A program made the position numbers and the translations under genes. DNA of 64,000 nt from Reticulitermes speratus. Lineage: Eukaryota > Arthropoda > Insecta > Blattodea > Rhinotermitidae. Shown piece after piece: positions 34,490-44,240 of this stretch. The notes below the pieces were generated by a model that saw only the letters and a program-made list of their open reading frames with translations, was not told the DNA's origin and searched no databases. The stretch's first letter is position 1; each line of letters starts with the position of its first letter. The stretch is from NCBI GenBank assembly GCA_021186555.1, contig JAJKFL010000042.1, positions 12,640,781-12,704,780 on the forward strand, written 5' to 3'.

Positions 34490-34600
34490 TTACGCATTTT
34501 ATACCACTGGCATGAAAATGACATTTTGAGGTCGAAACATGTTGCCAAATTAAAGGTATAACACTTGCTAGTTGTGTTGACGGCAATTTATTTCTCTTGT
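34490..34600 (+). mobile_element. Hammerhead-like relic, divergent subfamily
   Basis: GGTCGAAACATGTTGCC followed by AAATTAAAGGTATAACACTT and CTAGTTGTGTTGACGGCAA. The tail matches those at 9760 (minus) and 19240. A GGCA before and TGCC after the motif could still form a short helix I. The CUGANGA core is lost. Confidence 0.4.
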
Positions 34601-34875
34601 TATTATACTAACACAATGGGGTGACGAACGTAAAAATTGTTATGGCTTACGTAATATTTTCATCGAAGAGAGACACTTTTCCAACTTCAATTTACAGCAA
34701 GTAATCACCTAGTTTTGTTAACCTCACAGACGTATCCTGTTAACACGTCTAATTATCGACACGTTTCATTCAAAATTGGCTGACAAATGTATAATTAAGC
34801 ACAATAAACTCTACAGTGATAAATCCAAAGATTTTTGACGACGGTGATTTGTTAAACTGTGGCATGTGTTAGACA
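34601..34875. other. No recognisable feature
   Basis: AT-rich spacer. Confidence 0.45.
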
Positions 34876-34980
34876 TTTTCAAACGTTTCAACGTCGGTAG
34901 CTACCAATCTGCGCTGTGTAACACTCCAGAAGAGCAAATATCTCATTTACACCGCGGCGGAAGCCTGAAATCACGAATAT
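34876..34980 (+). repeat. Dispersed repeat H, copy 2
   Basis: Plus-strand partner of 29440-29545: GTTTCAACGTCGGTAGC, ACCAATCTGCGCTGTGTAAC, AGAAGAGCAAAT, ACACCGCGGCGGAAGCCTG, AATCACGAAT. About 80 percent identity by eye. Confidence 0.6.
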
Positions 34981-36761
34981 TGCAAATGCTGTACTCTGTG
35001 ACGTAGTACACAAAATTCACCAAGGCGTCTTTACTGTCAGTGCGTCATATGGTTTCACGGTACACGCATAAATGTACTTTTGCAGATATAAAAATTACGG
35101 CCTTCTCTGCAGCGATTTTCACGACACTCACAAATGCTCAACAGTATTATGTGCAGATCTCTTCTACTGAATTTCACCCAAGTCAGACAATAGATGTAGA
35201 ATTTAGGGAAAGAATTTCATTCATGTTAGCAATTTTCCGAATACGCCTAAAAACTTTCCATGTCATATTACAATTAGCTCGAAACTCGTTGAGATTTCAA
35301 CAGGACGTTTTTGTTGTTATAATATAATTATTGAATCTGGAGCACAAAATGTATTTAGAAGATTGCTTTGCACGAATAACATCTGTTGCATATAAAACGG
35401 AAGCCTGTTAAAATACCTAAGCTCAATAACAAGACTACTAAACACAATAAAATGATAAGGAACTTTTGTTTATTACCAATAAAAATTACCAACTGTCAAT
35501 CGCATCAAAGGCTTCCAGGTTGTTATTAATATTTAGTAGTTCAATAAAACTTAATTAAGTAAATAACATTGTGAAAATAAATTCGGAAACACTCGATTCA
35601 AATGTTTCGTTAGTTTCGTTAGCTTTAACACGACTGTGGCGTCACTTAAAAATCAAGCTTTATCATAACCCTCGAAACAGATGTGAGTTGCAAGACAAAT
35701 ATGATGGTGTTTCCAGAATTTCTCAATTTCTTAGCGAAATAATTGGGCGAACTTATAATGTTTACAGAAGCAAAAATTTCACGATGAAAGTTCAAATGGG
35801 TTTATACGAGTGAAGGTACAAAAGTCAATGCAATTTAAAACTTAGCACCACAGATCTGTGGTCAACTTCAATGTCAGATCGTCATTGTATCTACACTAAC
35901 TCAATCCAGAAGAACACTTACTAAACACGATAAATACAAGTCAAATTTCTAGATGATCTGTTTCTAAATTTTTTCTGATTATCTGGCTATATAAGTTAAT
36001 TTGAATCTTCTTTATGAATAGGCAATGAAGAAACGCATCGAATGAATTCACAAGCAGATTACTTTGTGTTACGTTACGTAATATGTACAAACATGACCAA
36101 AACAGATTATATCTTTCACGAATGTAAGTGAAGTCGGAACGTGAACTTACGTAACGATGCAATGATGATATCAGAGGAGGGCAAAGTATGTAAACAGTGA
36201 CAGAACACGGATTACTGCTTCAATGTACCATGATTTTTTGTGTCTGGTTTGGAGGGGCAATGCACATAAATGACGCTTGTCCTACGGAGCAGCTGCCACA
36301 GCCTTCGCTGGAATTTCCAGAAGATGAAGTGATGATGACCAGTCCGGTGTTTCGAACAGGTGCCACTAGCATACGAACGGTAAACGCAAAGCCTTCAGGG
36401 AAAAAAATTTCTTCCGAAACCTAATTCGTACCTTACACCTCACACATTTCTGGTTTGCTGTCCCTTGACTTCTGATTGAAGTTGGGGTTTAAATCCCAGG
36501 CCAACATATACGGAATTTTTGGTGGAAAAAGTGACACCGGGAGACAGGTATTTCCCCTACAACTTCGGCTTGCCCGTCAGTATCATTCGATTAATATTCC
36601 ATATTTATATATCATTCATCAAGCCTCGACGCCATATACTCTTAGCCATTGACAGAATTGTAACAAAACACTTCTCTTTCTCTCTCTTTACATATAAAAT
36701 ATAATGGGGCAACTGACTTACATAAGCGTGAAAGTTCTTGACTAGCCTTAAGGGAACAGCA
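34981..36761. other. No recognisable feature
   Basis: Frames at 35040-35327, 35571-35813, 35941-36162 and 36197-36424 have no motifs. No repeats recognised. Confidence 0.5.
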
Positions 36762-37215
36762 TATGCAAGTGTTTGAGAACAAAGCGCGAAGCCGAGTTTG
36801 GACCTAACAGGTAGAGAGTAAACGGAGGACGGAGAAAATTACATGCTGAGGAGCTTTATAAATTTGCTTTTTTTTTTTCCTATGGCTCGACAGCCCTATA
36901 TGGGACTGGGCCTCCTCGTTTCGTCGAGGTTTCATGGTCACACACATTAGACACACCACAGTCGGTGGGACTCCTCTGGACGAGGGACCAGCTCGTCGCA
37001 GAGACCTCTACCTGACAACACACAACACTCACAAGAGACAGACATCCATGCCCCTGGTGGGATTCGAAACCACGATCCTAGTAAGCGAGCGGCCGAAGAC
37101 CCACGCCGTAGACCGCACGGCCACTGGGATCGGCTATAAATTTGCTTGCTTTGGTGAATATTATTAGGGCAGGGAAGTAGAATGTGATGGTATGGACGGC
37201 ATATGTAGTGGGAAC
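36762..37215 (+). mobile_element. LINE 3' coding fragment (RT tail family 1) split by SINE-A
   Basis: Left part 36762-36869 reads as VFENKAR...GESKRRTEKI...LRSFIN and corresponds to the RVFENRVLRKIFGPKRDEVTG region and the LHNEELYDLY block. Right part 37148-37215 (GAATATTATTAGGGCAGGGA, GAATGTGATGG, ACGGCATATGTAG) continues with the PNIIR, RMRW and GHVARM region. SINE-A copy 5 sits exactly between them. Confidence 0.7.
36870..37134 (-). mobile_element. SINE-A copy 5, nested, with TSD
   Basis: Minus strand. Flanked by a perfect 13-bp duplication TATAAATTTGCTT at 36857-36869 and 37135-37147. A tail (T run), body and head (GACCGCACGGCCACTGGGATC) are complete. The target lies in a LINE fragment, so this SINE is the younger insertion. 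Confidence 0.92.
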
Positions 37216-37806
37216 AGAATAAATTAAAAATTAATGCTGTACAATATTTTAATGAAGAATCAGGAGGACAGAGACCACTTTCGGGACCACAGCGCACACA
37301 AAAATATAATTCAGGATGTACTTTTATCAGGTCTACGACCGGGAATAACAGCTCGGTTAACCAAGGCGAGAAGGTCACTATTTGAGACATTTTAACTGCG
37401 TTGAAACTTGAGAGTCTCGTCCTGTTGCTGTATGTGTCTCGTACAGAGTAGACCAATGCAATGTGTGGGATAAATGTTTATGGTTGAGCAAAGTGTGGTC
37501 TTTTGCAGTACCTCTGCACAATACACATGTCATGGAAAGAATGTCCCCGAAAGTTTTGTTAAAATATCTCACGTCAACAGTGCCGTGCCAAGGAACAATA
37601 CACAGCACAGCAGAAAAATTTCGAAAGACACGTTTAGTGTGGGACATAAATGGGATACGAAACCTTGTTTTTTTCTTGTACGAGGCATGGTTTTTTTTTT
37701 TGTGGTGATGAAGTGTCCCGCAGCAGATGTTACGGGCGCACCGCAGCCTAGTGGATTATGCTGCTACCCTGTGATGAAGATGATTAGTTTTTTTCGTTTT
37801 TCCAAG
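37216..37806. other. No recognisable feature
   Basis: 37378-37809 has overlapping frames on both strands with no motif. Confidence 0.45.
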
Positions 37807-37984
37807 TGATGGAGCACCGGTGGAATGACACTGACAGGGGAAAACCGAAGTACTCGGGGGAAAAACCTGTCCCAGTGCCACTTTGTCCACTACAAATCCC
37901 ACATGGACTGACCCGGGATCGAAACCGGGTCTCTGCGGTGAGGCCGGCGACTAACCGCCTGAACCATGGCACGGTCTGAGGCAT
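37807..37984 (-). mobile_element. SINE-E copy 2
   Basis: On the minus strand a tRNA-like head (CCATGGTTCAGGCGGTTAGT, box B-like GGTTTCGATCCCGGG) precedes the body GGGATTTGTAGTGGACAAAG and the end GTCAGTGTCATTCCACC. It has one copy of the unit that is triplicated at 27925-28073. Confidence 0.6.
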
Positions 37985-38275
37985 GGTTTACATTCAGAAC
38001 GATCATAAATGTCTAACATAACAGATATTGGTGTTACGATAACAAATACATTTCATGAAGTTCCTCCTACATGGATTTAAATTGCAGTGAATGTGAACTA
38101 AATCAGCAGGCGTGTGTTTTTCGAAGAAACAGTACATAACTCGCGGATTGCGACATTCTAGATCTCCAGACTTGAATCCATTTGCAAATTTTATAATATT
38201 CGTATCGTGCATATTCTTACAATCACATCTACCAATAAATGCACTTAATAAAATACAATTCATAACAATTATTGA

Positions 38276-38318
38276 AACTCCTACATGTTTCGGCACCGGG
38301 TGCCATCCTCAGGGAGTT
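38276..38318 (-). ncRNA. Hammerhead-like ribozyme motif, intact left-arm copy
   Basis: Minus strand: helix I AACUCC; core CUGAGGA (N7 = G is allowed); extra U; helix II GGCAC, loop CCG, GUGCC; GAAA; C-AU-G; UA; helix I partner GGAGUU. Six perfect helix I pairs and five perfect helix II pairs remain, with a sequence different from the 13660 copy. That is compensatory variation expected of a functional RNA. Confidence 0.58.
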
Positions 38319-38690
38319 ATAGAACAAGGATATAAGCCCAACGCGTTAGTCTAGGTATTACCCTGCTATACTGAAATTTTTAAAATGTTAAAATTCTAAA
38401 ATATATAAAAACATTTTATAAGTATAAAAATTGCAATATTGTGATATTCAAATTATATGATAGTGATCAGTTGCAAATGTAAGTCCATAGTGTTTATGAC
38501 CTGTGCGGAGTATGCACACAAACATCTGTCTCGATCTTATGTGATCCGAAGGAATCTCGTCCAGGTAGAGCTTGTGAAATAAGTCGTATCGGGTTGTGTA
38601 TTGCATTAAAATTTTTAAAGTTCTACACATTTTAATATGGGCAGTGTAATAACTAGACTAACGTGTTGGGCTTATAATCCTTTGTTCTAT

Positions 38691-38733
38691 AACTCCCTGA
38701 GGATGGCACCTCGGTGCCGAAACATGCAAACTT
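38691..38733 (+). ncRNA. Hammerhead-like motif, right-arm copy, decayed
   Basis: AACUCC, CUGAGGA, U, GGCAC-CUCG-GUGCC, GAAA, CAUG are kept, but the cleavage-site UA is now CA and the 3' helix I strand reads AACUU, so pairing is lost. Confidence 0.5.
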
Positions 38734-39054
38734 TTATAATTGTTAGGTTTTGCAGTCTCTTAAGTGTATTTTTTGGTGGATGTATTGGTTGAACCCGTTT
38801 GTTTATTATGTGCGGGAGTCACTAAAAGATAGAATTTATGTGAACAGTTTACACCTTTCCCAAGAACTCGAAGACAATATTCGAAAACAAACTGCCAGCA
38901 TTCGCGTATCGATAAATATTTCCAGAGTGTGAAAGTACAGCTTAGAAGCTGGAGGTCAGCACTTGCAGATTCTTATAAAATAAGGCAAGTTAAACTGCAG
39001 GGGGGGGGGAAAGATAATGAATTCCCGGTGAATGCAGTCTTCTTATGCGATGAA

Positions 39055-39235
39055 TTTCCCGCGACAGCTAAGGCGTCGAGGAAAAAATTCAGACACTCTC
39101 TGCATGAAAACGGGACTTAGATGTAAAGTGTATGCACATGAAATGGATTCAACTGGCATAGGATAAGGACCAGTGGCGGGATCTTATGAAAACAGTAAGG
39201 GATCTGTCTCCATTAAAGATCAAAATTTTCTTGAG
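39055..39235 (+). mobile_element. LINE 3' end (RT tail family 1), weak
   Basis: GGCGTCGAGGAAAAAATT...ATGGATTCAACTGGCATAGG...GACCAGTGGCGGGATCTTAT corresponds to the R-RRRWED, DWI-LAQD and WRALVN segments with many changes. Confidence 0.45.
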
Positions 39236-39523
39236 TAATTAATTTTGTAAGGATTATGGAATGTAAATTTGTGGTGGGAGACACATATAGTTTAGCTGGA
39301 GGAAATAACTGTTGGCTTTCATTTCGATATAGTTCTTTGTTTCTGCCCTTTGTCAGTGCCACACAATTGTTGTACCTTCCAGTATTGTTCGTGTTCATCA
39401 TTGGGATGATGTTTACAACTATACAACCCTTCCTGACGATGCATTTTATATATCAAAGAAATTTTCTTGTATTAAGAACAGAGTCTACTTTGTAGTAGGT
39501 AAATATGAGTAAGCATAATGCCT
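39236..39523. other. No recognisable feature
   Basis: The frame at 39256-39495 (79 codons) is hydrophobic at its C-terminal half but has no family motif. Confidence 0.45.
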
Positions 39524-39765
39524 AGGCTACGGGCTGCACGACCTAAAAACTGCGGTGGGATTATCGGTAAGGGAAAGAGATTTTTCTCGTCATAGCGTTC
39601 AGCCCGAATTTGAGGCCCAACCTCCCTCTTATACAATGGTTACTGGAGTCTCTTTCACCGGGGGTACAGTGACAGAAGTGTGCAACTAACCACTGAACTC
39701 CGTCTAGTGCCGAGATTAAGAATGAAAGGAGCTATGCCTCTAATCCCTCAGGTGATTTCAGGGTG
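39524..39765 (+). mobile_element. SINE-B-related copy, diverged
   Basis: GGCTACGGGCTGCACGACC, TGAGGCCCAACCTCCCTCTT, ATACAATGGTTACTGG, CACTGAACTCCGTCTAGTGCC and GAGCTATGCCTCTAATCCC follow SINE-B order with many changes. Box B is lost. Confidence 0.6.
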
Positions 39766-39817
39766 TCGTGCTTAATCAATTTGACACGGACAAGGTTACC
39801 CTTATAGTTTTAGGCCT

Positions 39818-39852
39818 ATATATATATGTGTGTGTGTGTTTGTGTGTGTGTA
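39818..39852. repeat. (TG)n microsatellite, imperfect
   Basis: TATATATATATG grading into TGTGTGTGTG with one TTT interruption. Confidence 0.85.
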
Positions 39853-39905
39853 ATATGACAACAGACGTCGGTCATATAACAGTGCTTCTGTGTGGTTTGC
39901 ATCAA

Positions 39906-39950
39906 TATATTATTATTATTATTATTAGTAGTAGTAGTAGTAGTAGAAGA

Positions 39951-40002
<52 letters not shown>

Positions 40003-40003
40003 A
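39906..40003. repeat. Compound trinucleotide repeat (ATT)n(AGT)n(AGA)n(AGT)n
   Basis: About 98 bases of ATT, then AGT, then AGA, then AGT units. It opens a poly-Ser/Ile frame that should not be read as protein. Confidence 0.95.
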
Positions 40004-40013
40004 GACGATAGAC

Positions 40014-40290
40014 GCTCAGATGGTCCAGGAATTCCCGTCTTTTATGGAACTCGAAGTTTCATTTCCATATTCACAACTGCAAGCCAACGCGAGACAAAAT
40101 AAATGAGCCCAAGTCAACAACTACCATGTTTTTAATAATATCCTCCCAAGTGGTTTTCGTCTTAGGTTTTCCGACTGGTATTTGTACTAATTTCCTACAT
40201 ACACGTACGTGTTAGATGCCCCGCCCATCTCATCCTCTTTAATTTGACTGCCCTAAAATATTTAGCGAAGCTTACAAAGTACAAAACGGC
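40014..40290 (-). mobile_element. LINE 3' end (RT tail family 1), diverged
   Basis: Minus strand. TCAGATGGTCCAGGAATTCC, TTTTATGGAACTCGAAGTTT, TTCCGACTGGTATTTGTAC and CCCCGCCCATCTCATCC match the family 3' UTR and the KPEGKR and RMRWAGHVARM regions. Confidence 0.65.
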
Positions 40291-41204
40291 TTATTATACA
40301 ACTTTCCTCATCCGCCCCCCCCCCCCCCATGAGTTATACATTCTCCTCAGCACTCCGTTGACAAAAAATCTTATCTAAAATGGTCACCCCTGATATAGGT
40401 TTTATATTTTTCACCCAAGGACATTATGTACGAATAAAATATGTCTAGCGATTGAGCACCACAAGAAACCTTTTCTAAAAAAACAGTACACATATATGCA
40501 TGACTATCTTCTGCTTTATGTCTGCAGATCACCCAAGACTGTGTGTTCTTACATAGAAGTAAGCATCGGTTTCTTCATGGATATTTATTGCCTTGACTAT
40601 TGTAAGGAAAATGAAATACGACTGGATCTGCCAGATATAGCAGCAACTCCACAGTGGGATCACGTTCTGCTCATGCGCATGGGGAATAAATATACTTACT
40701 GATAAACTAAATAGATAGTTAAAGAATAACAATGTTAGTAAGCGGAATTGTCTGTCTCTATCAATTTATTGGTAACAGAAATGCATGGCTGCCTCTTTAT
40801 ATGGTACTTATATACAACAGTATTTGAATCCCGCAACAAGAAGCTTATAAATGTATGAGTAACAGTAGTAACCTTTCCTCGCCCGAGACATCAGTAGCGC
40901 AGCACAGTCTACAGACAGTACGTAGCTGCAACTTGAACTAGGGATATGATAAAAATTATGAAATTATAAGTCATTTATGTTGTTTAAGAAAAAAATGATT
41001 GAGAATAGAGAATGGAATCACATCCAAAGCTCAACCGCAATACCATGGCAGACTCGATTCTCGAGTCCCGACGTTTCGAGGTTCCGTTTCGTCCGAGCAA
41101 ATGTGCTCTAGTCAAAGTCGTTTCCATTTTGGGTACAGAATTCAGCTGAAGTGCATATGCCTGTGTTCACACGAGTCTTTCTGGCATTACTGTACTTTCT
41201 TCTT
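40291..41204. other. No gene seen; C run
   Basis: A C run lies at 40315-40328. A frame at 40496-40702 has an LDYCKENEI string faintly like the pogo-type transposase segment before the third catalytic residue, but the following PPH-TH-QPLD motif is not kept. Confidence 0.4.
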
Positions 41205-41205
41205 G

Positions 41206-41476
41206 GGGGGGGGGGCAGTGTAGTCGGTATAGCGATTGGCTAAGGGCTGGACGGTCCCGGTATCGAATCCCGGTGAGAGCGAGGTTTTCCGTACCCTTCC
41301 AGACCGGCCCTGAAGCCTACCCAGCCTCCTGTAAAATGGGTACCGGGAATCTTTCCCGGGGGTAAAGCGGCCGCGGCGTGGCGTTGACCACTCACCCACA
41401 TCTAGCGCCGAGGTTAAAGAAAGAGTAGAGCTATACCTCTACTCCCTCTCTGGGCCTTCATGGCCTGTTCTGCTTT
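41206..41476 (+). mobile_element. SINE-B copy 3, full length
   Basis: Box A TAGTCGGTATAGCGATTGGC and box B TATCGAATCCCGG, then body blocks (CCCAGCCTCCTGTAAAATGGG, GGGGGTAAAGCGGCC, AGAGCTATACCTCTACTCCC, CATGGCCTGTTC). It starts inside an 11-base G run (41205-41215). The target duplication may be a short CTTTCTT-like pair but is not certain. Confidence 0.87.
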
Positions 41477-41499
41477 CTTTTAGCAACTCACAACACTCA

Positions 41500-41700
41500 G
41501 ACCAACAAAATGCACTATATTGTTCCCCGATATTTTTTATTACATCACGTTGAACACTGCTACATGTTTCGATCCCTTATAGGACCATCATCAGGGAATC
41601 ACATTAAAGTAACACTTCACAATACCGAACTAGCAATCCATGTACACAATAAAAAGACGTAAAAAAAGTCAACCAGTTAAAATGTAGGTGTTTTTTGCGT
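41500..41700 (-). mobile_element. Solo arm of hammerhead-bearing element
   Basis: ACCAACAAAATGCACTAT aligns with the outer end of the arm at 13608, followed about 60 bases later by the motif. No opposite arm is found, so it is solo or truncated. It directly follows SINE-B copy 3. Confidence 0.45.
41556..41599 (-). ncRNA. Hammerhead-like motif, solo copy
   Basis: Minus strand: CUGAUGA, extra U, helix II GGUCC-UAUAAG-GGAUC (one G-U pair), GAAA, C-AU-G, UA. Core positions are intact. Helix I is weak (C-G, mismatch, U-A, U-G, A-U), so activity is doubtful. Confidence 0.48.
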
Positions 41701-41748
41701 AATGGACCCTGGTATACTGTGTTTTGGAGACAGTCTGCGTATGTAAAG

Positions 41749-41772
41749 AAGGATAAGACCCGTCTTATCCTT
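41749..41772. repeat. Perfect short inverted repeat
   Basis: AAGGATAAGAC, CC, GTCTTATCCTT: 11 perfect base pairs with a two-base centre. Confidence 0.8.
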
Positions 41773-41819
41773 GTCGCACTCTAAACGTTGTGCAAAAGTG
41801 AAATATCTCTTGGCCTCTG

Positions 41820-41866
41820 CCAGCATTGAACCCCGGACCGTCCAGCCCGACTATGCTATCCCGTCT
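41820..41866 (-). mobile_element. SINE-B head fragment
   Basis: CAGCATTGAACCCCGGACCGT then CCAGCCCGACTATGCTATCCC is the complement of the SINE-B head (box B and part of box A) without the body. Confidence 0.45.
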
Positions 41867-42339
41867 CATCTGACGTACTATGAAAATGTATCACGTAGAG
41901 TAGACTCGGTTTCAGGTTGGGGAGGAAAAGGGGATATATATAGATGTCTATCTGTATGTTATGTGGGAATTTGGATCATTGGTAACAGCTAAAACAGGAT
42001 ATGCAGATGGCAGTAATAAACAACACTGAGATGTTTCATTCCGCATTGGAGTTTTAGACCTTATCTGTGAAAGTTTTATAGCTTTTATAATCATTCATTT
42101 CAAAGCGATCCTCATTTATTATAGGGCCTAATGTAAAATAATGTGTAATAAAAGCGTTGTCGGTGGCAACCATTGCTACAGATGCAAATTGTTACATTTT
42201 CCCTTTGAATTTTCAATGGACATTTAAGCAGTAAAAATAACATACATCATTGTTTGTGTGGCACGTTTCTTATATGGAACAAATTTATGAAATTACGACA
42301 AGAGAACACGAAACCAATCAAGTAAAATTTTCCCTGTCC
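41867..42339. other. No recognisable feature
   Basis: Nothing recognised. Confidence 0.45.
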
Positions 42340-42545
42340 ACGCCTCAAGGCACATAGGACTAAACGTATAGGTCCACTCATGCTTGGCCTCGGTACTAAA
42401 TGGAGGTGAGTGGTTAACTTCACATTGCGGCTGCTTTATCCTCGGGAATGGATGCCAGTAGCCATTGAATACGAGGCTAGGTGGATCCAGAGACGTTCTG
42501 AACTTTGAAGAAGCGAAAAACCTCTTGCTCCTACGCCCGGCTATG
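42340..42545 (-). mobile_element. SINE-B-related copy, diverged
   Basis: Minus strand. CCTCGGTACTAAATGGAGGTG, GAGTGGTTAACTTCACATTG, CGGCTGCTTTATCCTCGGG, ATACGAGGCTAGGTGGATCC. It groups with 15556, 54092 and 58713 by GGAGGTGAGTGG. Confidence 0.6.
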
Positions 42546-44026
42546 CAGTTTGCCACCTTCGTCGTTAGCAAGTTGGCTATGACTCAGGTTGTTTGTGATT
42601 CTAAGAAATAATTTGAATTGTATATATAACAAAACTGCTTGGTTATCCAGCCTGCTTTTACTTGTTCTCCACTGGAAGGATTTATATTCAACCTTGATGT
42701 AATAATAGTCCGACGAGGCAATTATCACCCACAATACAATAGAAGCAATTCATCTTCCTGAATCGACAGCAAAGTGGGCGAATTCTGATAAACCTCAGCT
42801 TTACATGCAAGCATAAAATACGGCATATCCTAAAAGAATAAAATATTTACATCGGCGCAATTTAATCTCCTCAGGAACGAAAATATATCAGGGCTTTACC
42901 AATGCTTGAAATGCAATGTTATACGTGGGTTATCGTTATCTAGACACCGTGAATGTACTGCAGACGATACATTCTGTACCTGGGACATACTACAATTCTG
43001 AGTGAAGACACGTCTTCTGAGAGGTAATATGGGCTACACAATAACTCTCTTAGTTACGTGAATCTGTCAAAAATAAAATTACAATGCATACATTTCGCGC
43101 TCTTTATTTTTGTTTATGATAAGAAGAGCTCAGATTTAATTATACTGCTATCTCACTACTTTTCCACATAGTTTCCACAAGAACTGATGTATTTATCGTA
43201 TCGTGGGACGAGTTTTTCTACAGACACTCCTAGACTTACGCTCTTTCATTGGTAGGAAGTTTGAAAAAAAAAGTAAGAAAAGGAAATAGTAACATTTTTT
43301 TAAACCACGCCAAAATGTTCCTTGTGGGAATGAAAGCGCAACAAGACTAAGGTGGCGGAAGAATACTGCTGGGCGATAGCACAAGCGGCGGGGTGGTCAC
43401 GCTGCGGCCGACCAGGTGTCAGTGTGTTGGCGTTTGGATTTCTACTGGACTCCCTGCATATATATATACATAGTTGACTCTATATACACTCAATTCCGAA
43501 TTGCGCAAATTCGACTTGCGCCAGACCTTGCGGACGTGACGCAGTATCTGTATATTGTATGTTGATAGAAGCCCTGTTCTACTTCGTCACCCTAAAAATG
43601 CATGCAGCATATTCCACTGAAATGCCAGTGCTAACCCACAATTCTTCGCGGTATCAGAACCTTTAAGTACATCGAATGATTGATACCCACCGTGAAAGCA
43701 TACAAACGTATACTGTTATTGTTTCATTAAACTTGCAGCTACTGTACAGTGTGACACAAGGACAGCACCCCTAAACCGGTCAGAACAGTAGGTTTTCTGC
43801 TAGTTTTACACATTTATTGTAACGTTTTAAAGAGGGAACCGAGAAACAAAATATTCTGGACTAACAGGAGCAAACATTACCGGAATTTAATTATCTCTGA
43901 ACTTCTCGAACGCAAATTTGATATGTTAATTCTTTCCTAATATTCGAATCTTCCAGCTGACAAAGAGTCTGTATGTAGAAATATTCAAGTCTTCTGTGAT
44001 GCTACGGTGTGTAGACTTGTAAATAT
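42546..44026. other. No recognisable feature
   Basis: Frames at 42531-42734 and 43193-43384 (minus) have no motif. Confidence 0.5.
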
Positions 44027-44029
44027 TCA

Positions 44030-44240
44030 TTGACGTTTCAGAGGAGCGTATTGAGAAGGCTTTTCTTGGACTGCTTGACTCCAAAGAGGAATGAAACACG
44101 TTCCTTCGTAACGCCGGTTAATACTTATCAGCCGAGAGGGTGTAATAACCCAGAAGACCTTAATCTTCATCAGCACCGCTGTGAGAACCTCAGATCTCAC
44201 GTATTTGTAAAAGAACGGAGAAAGAACTTTTAACGAATTT
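44030..44240 (-). repeat. Dispersed repeat G, copy 2
   Basis: The minus frame contains SEVLTAVLMKIKVFWVITPS followed by RLISINRRYEGT, matching the FEVLTAVTMK--VFWDVTPC-LV----F-G repeat that I know from many insect and other animal sequences. It shares AACCCAGAAGACC...ATCTCA with 56607 and 6715. Confidence 0.62.

Larger units (their letters stand above)
38185..38788. mobile_element. Hammerhead inverted-repeat element 2, nested with TSD
   Basis: A 604-bp element whose arms (left about 38206-38362, right about 38620-38788) are reverse complements at roughly 80 percent. They include CTAGACTAACG-GTTGGGCTTAT and GGTAGATGTG / GGTGGATGTA. Each arm holds one hammerhead-like motif pointing outward. 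It is bordered by a direct repeat TTGAATCCATTTG (38172-38184) and TTGAACCCGTTTG (38789-38801), 11 of 13 identical, which doubles a stretch of the transposase codons. The central 250 bases are AT-rich and non-coding. Confidence 0.72.
38105..38980 (+). pseudogene. mariner-type transposase C-terminal relic, split
   Basis: Left part (to 38184) ends RHSRSPDLNPF, the conserved segment (W-P-SPDL-P-D-F-W) near the third catalytic Asp of Tc1/mariner transposases. Right part (from about 38789) resumes NPFVYYVRESLKDRIYVNSL and continues to an LEAGGQHLQ end like the (E)-GGHFEHLL terminus in the element at 48043. Between the parts lies the hammerhead inverted-repeat element. The upstream catalytic region and the terminal inverted repeats are not identified. 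Confidence 0.6.

Noticed and set aside
36947..37456. 169-codon minus-strand frame
   Set aside because: It runs through SINE-A copy 5 and LINE remnants. The translated SINE portion is the familiar pseudo-peptide, not a gene.
39768..40106. Poly-serine frame
   Set aside because: It is a translation of the compound AGT/AGA microsatellite.
40496..40702. LDYCKENEI string resembling the pogo transposase segment before the third catalytic residue
   Set aside because: The defining PPH-TH--QPLD motif after it is not readable, and no second piece of a transposase lies nearby.
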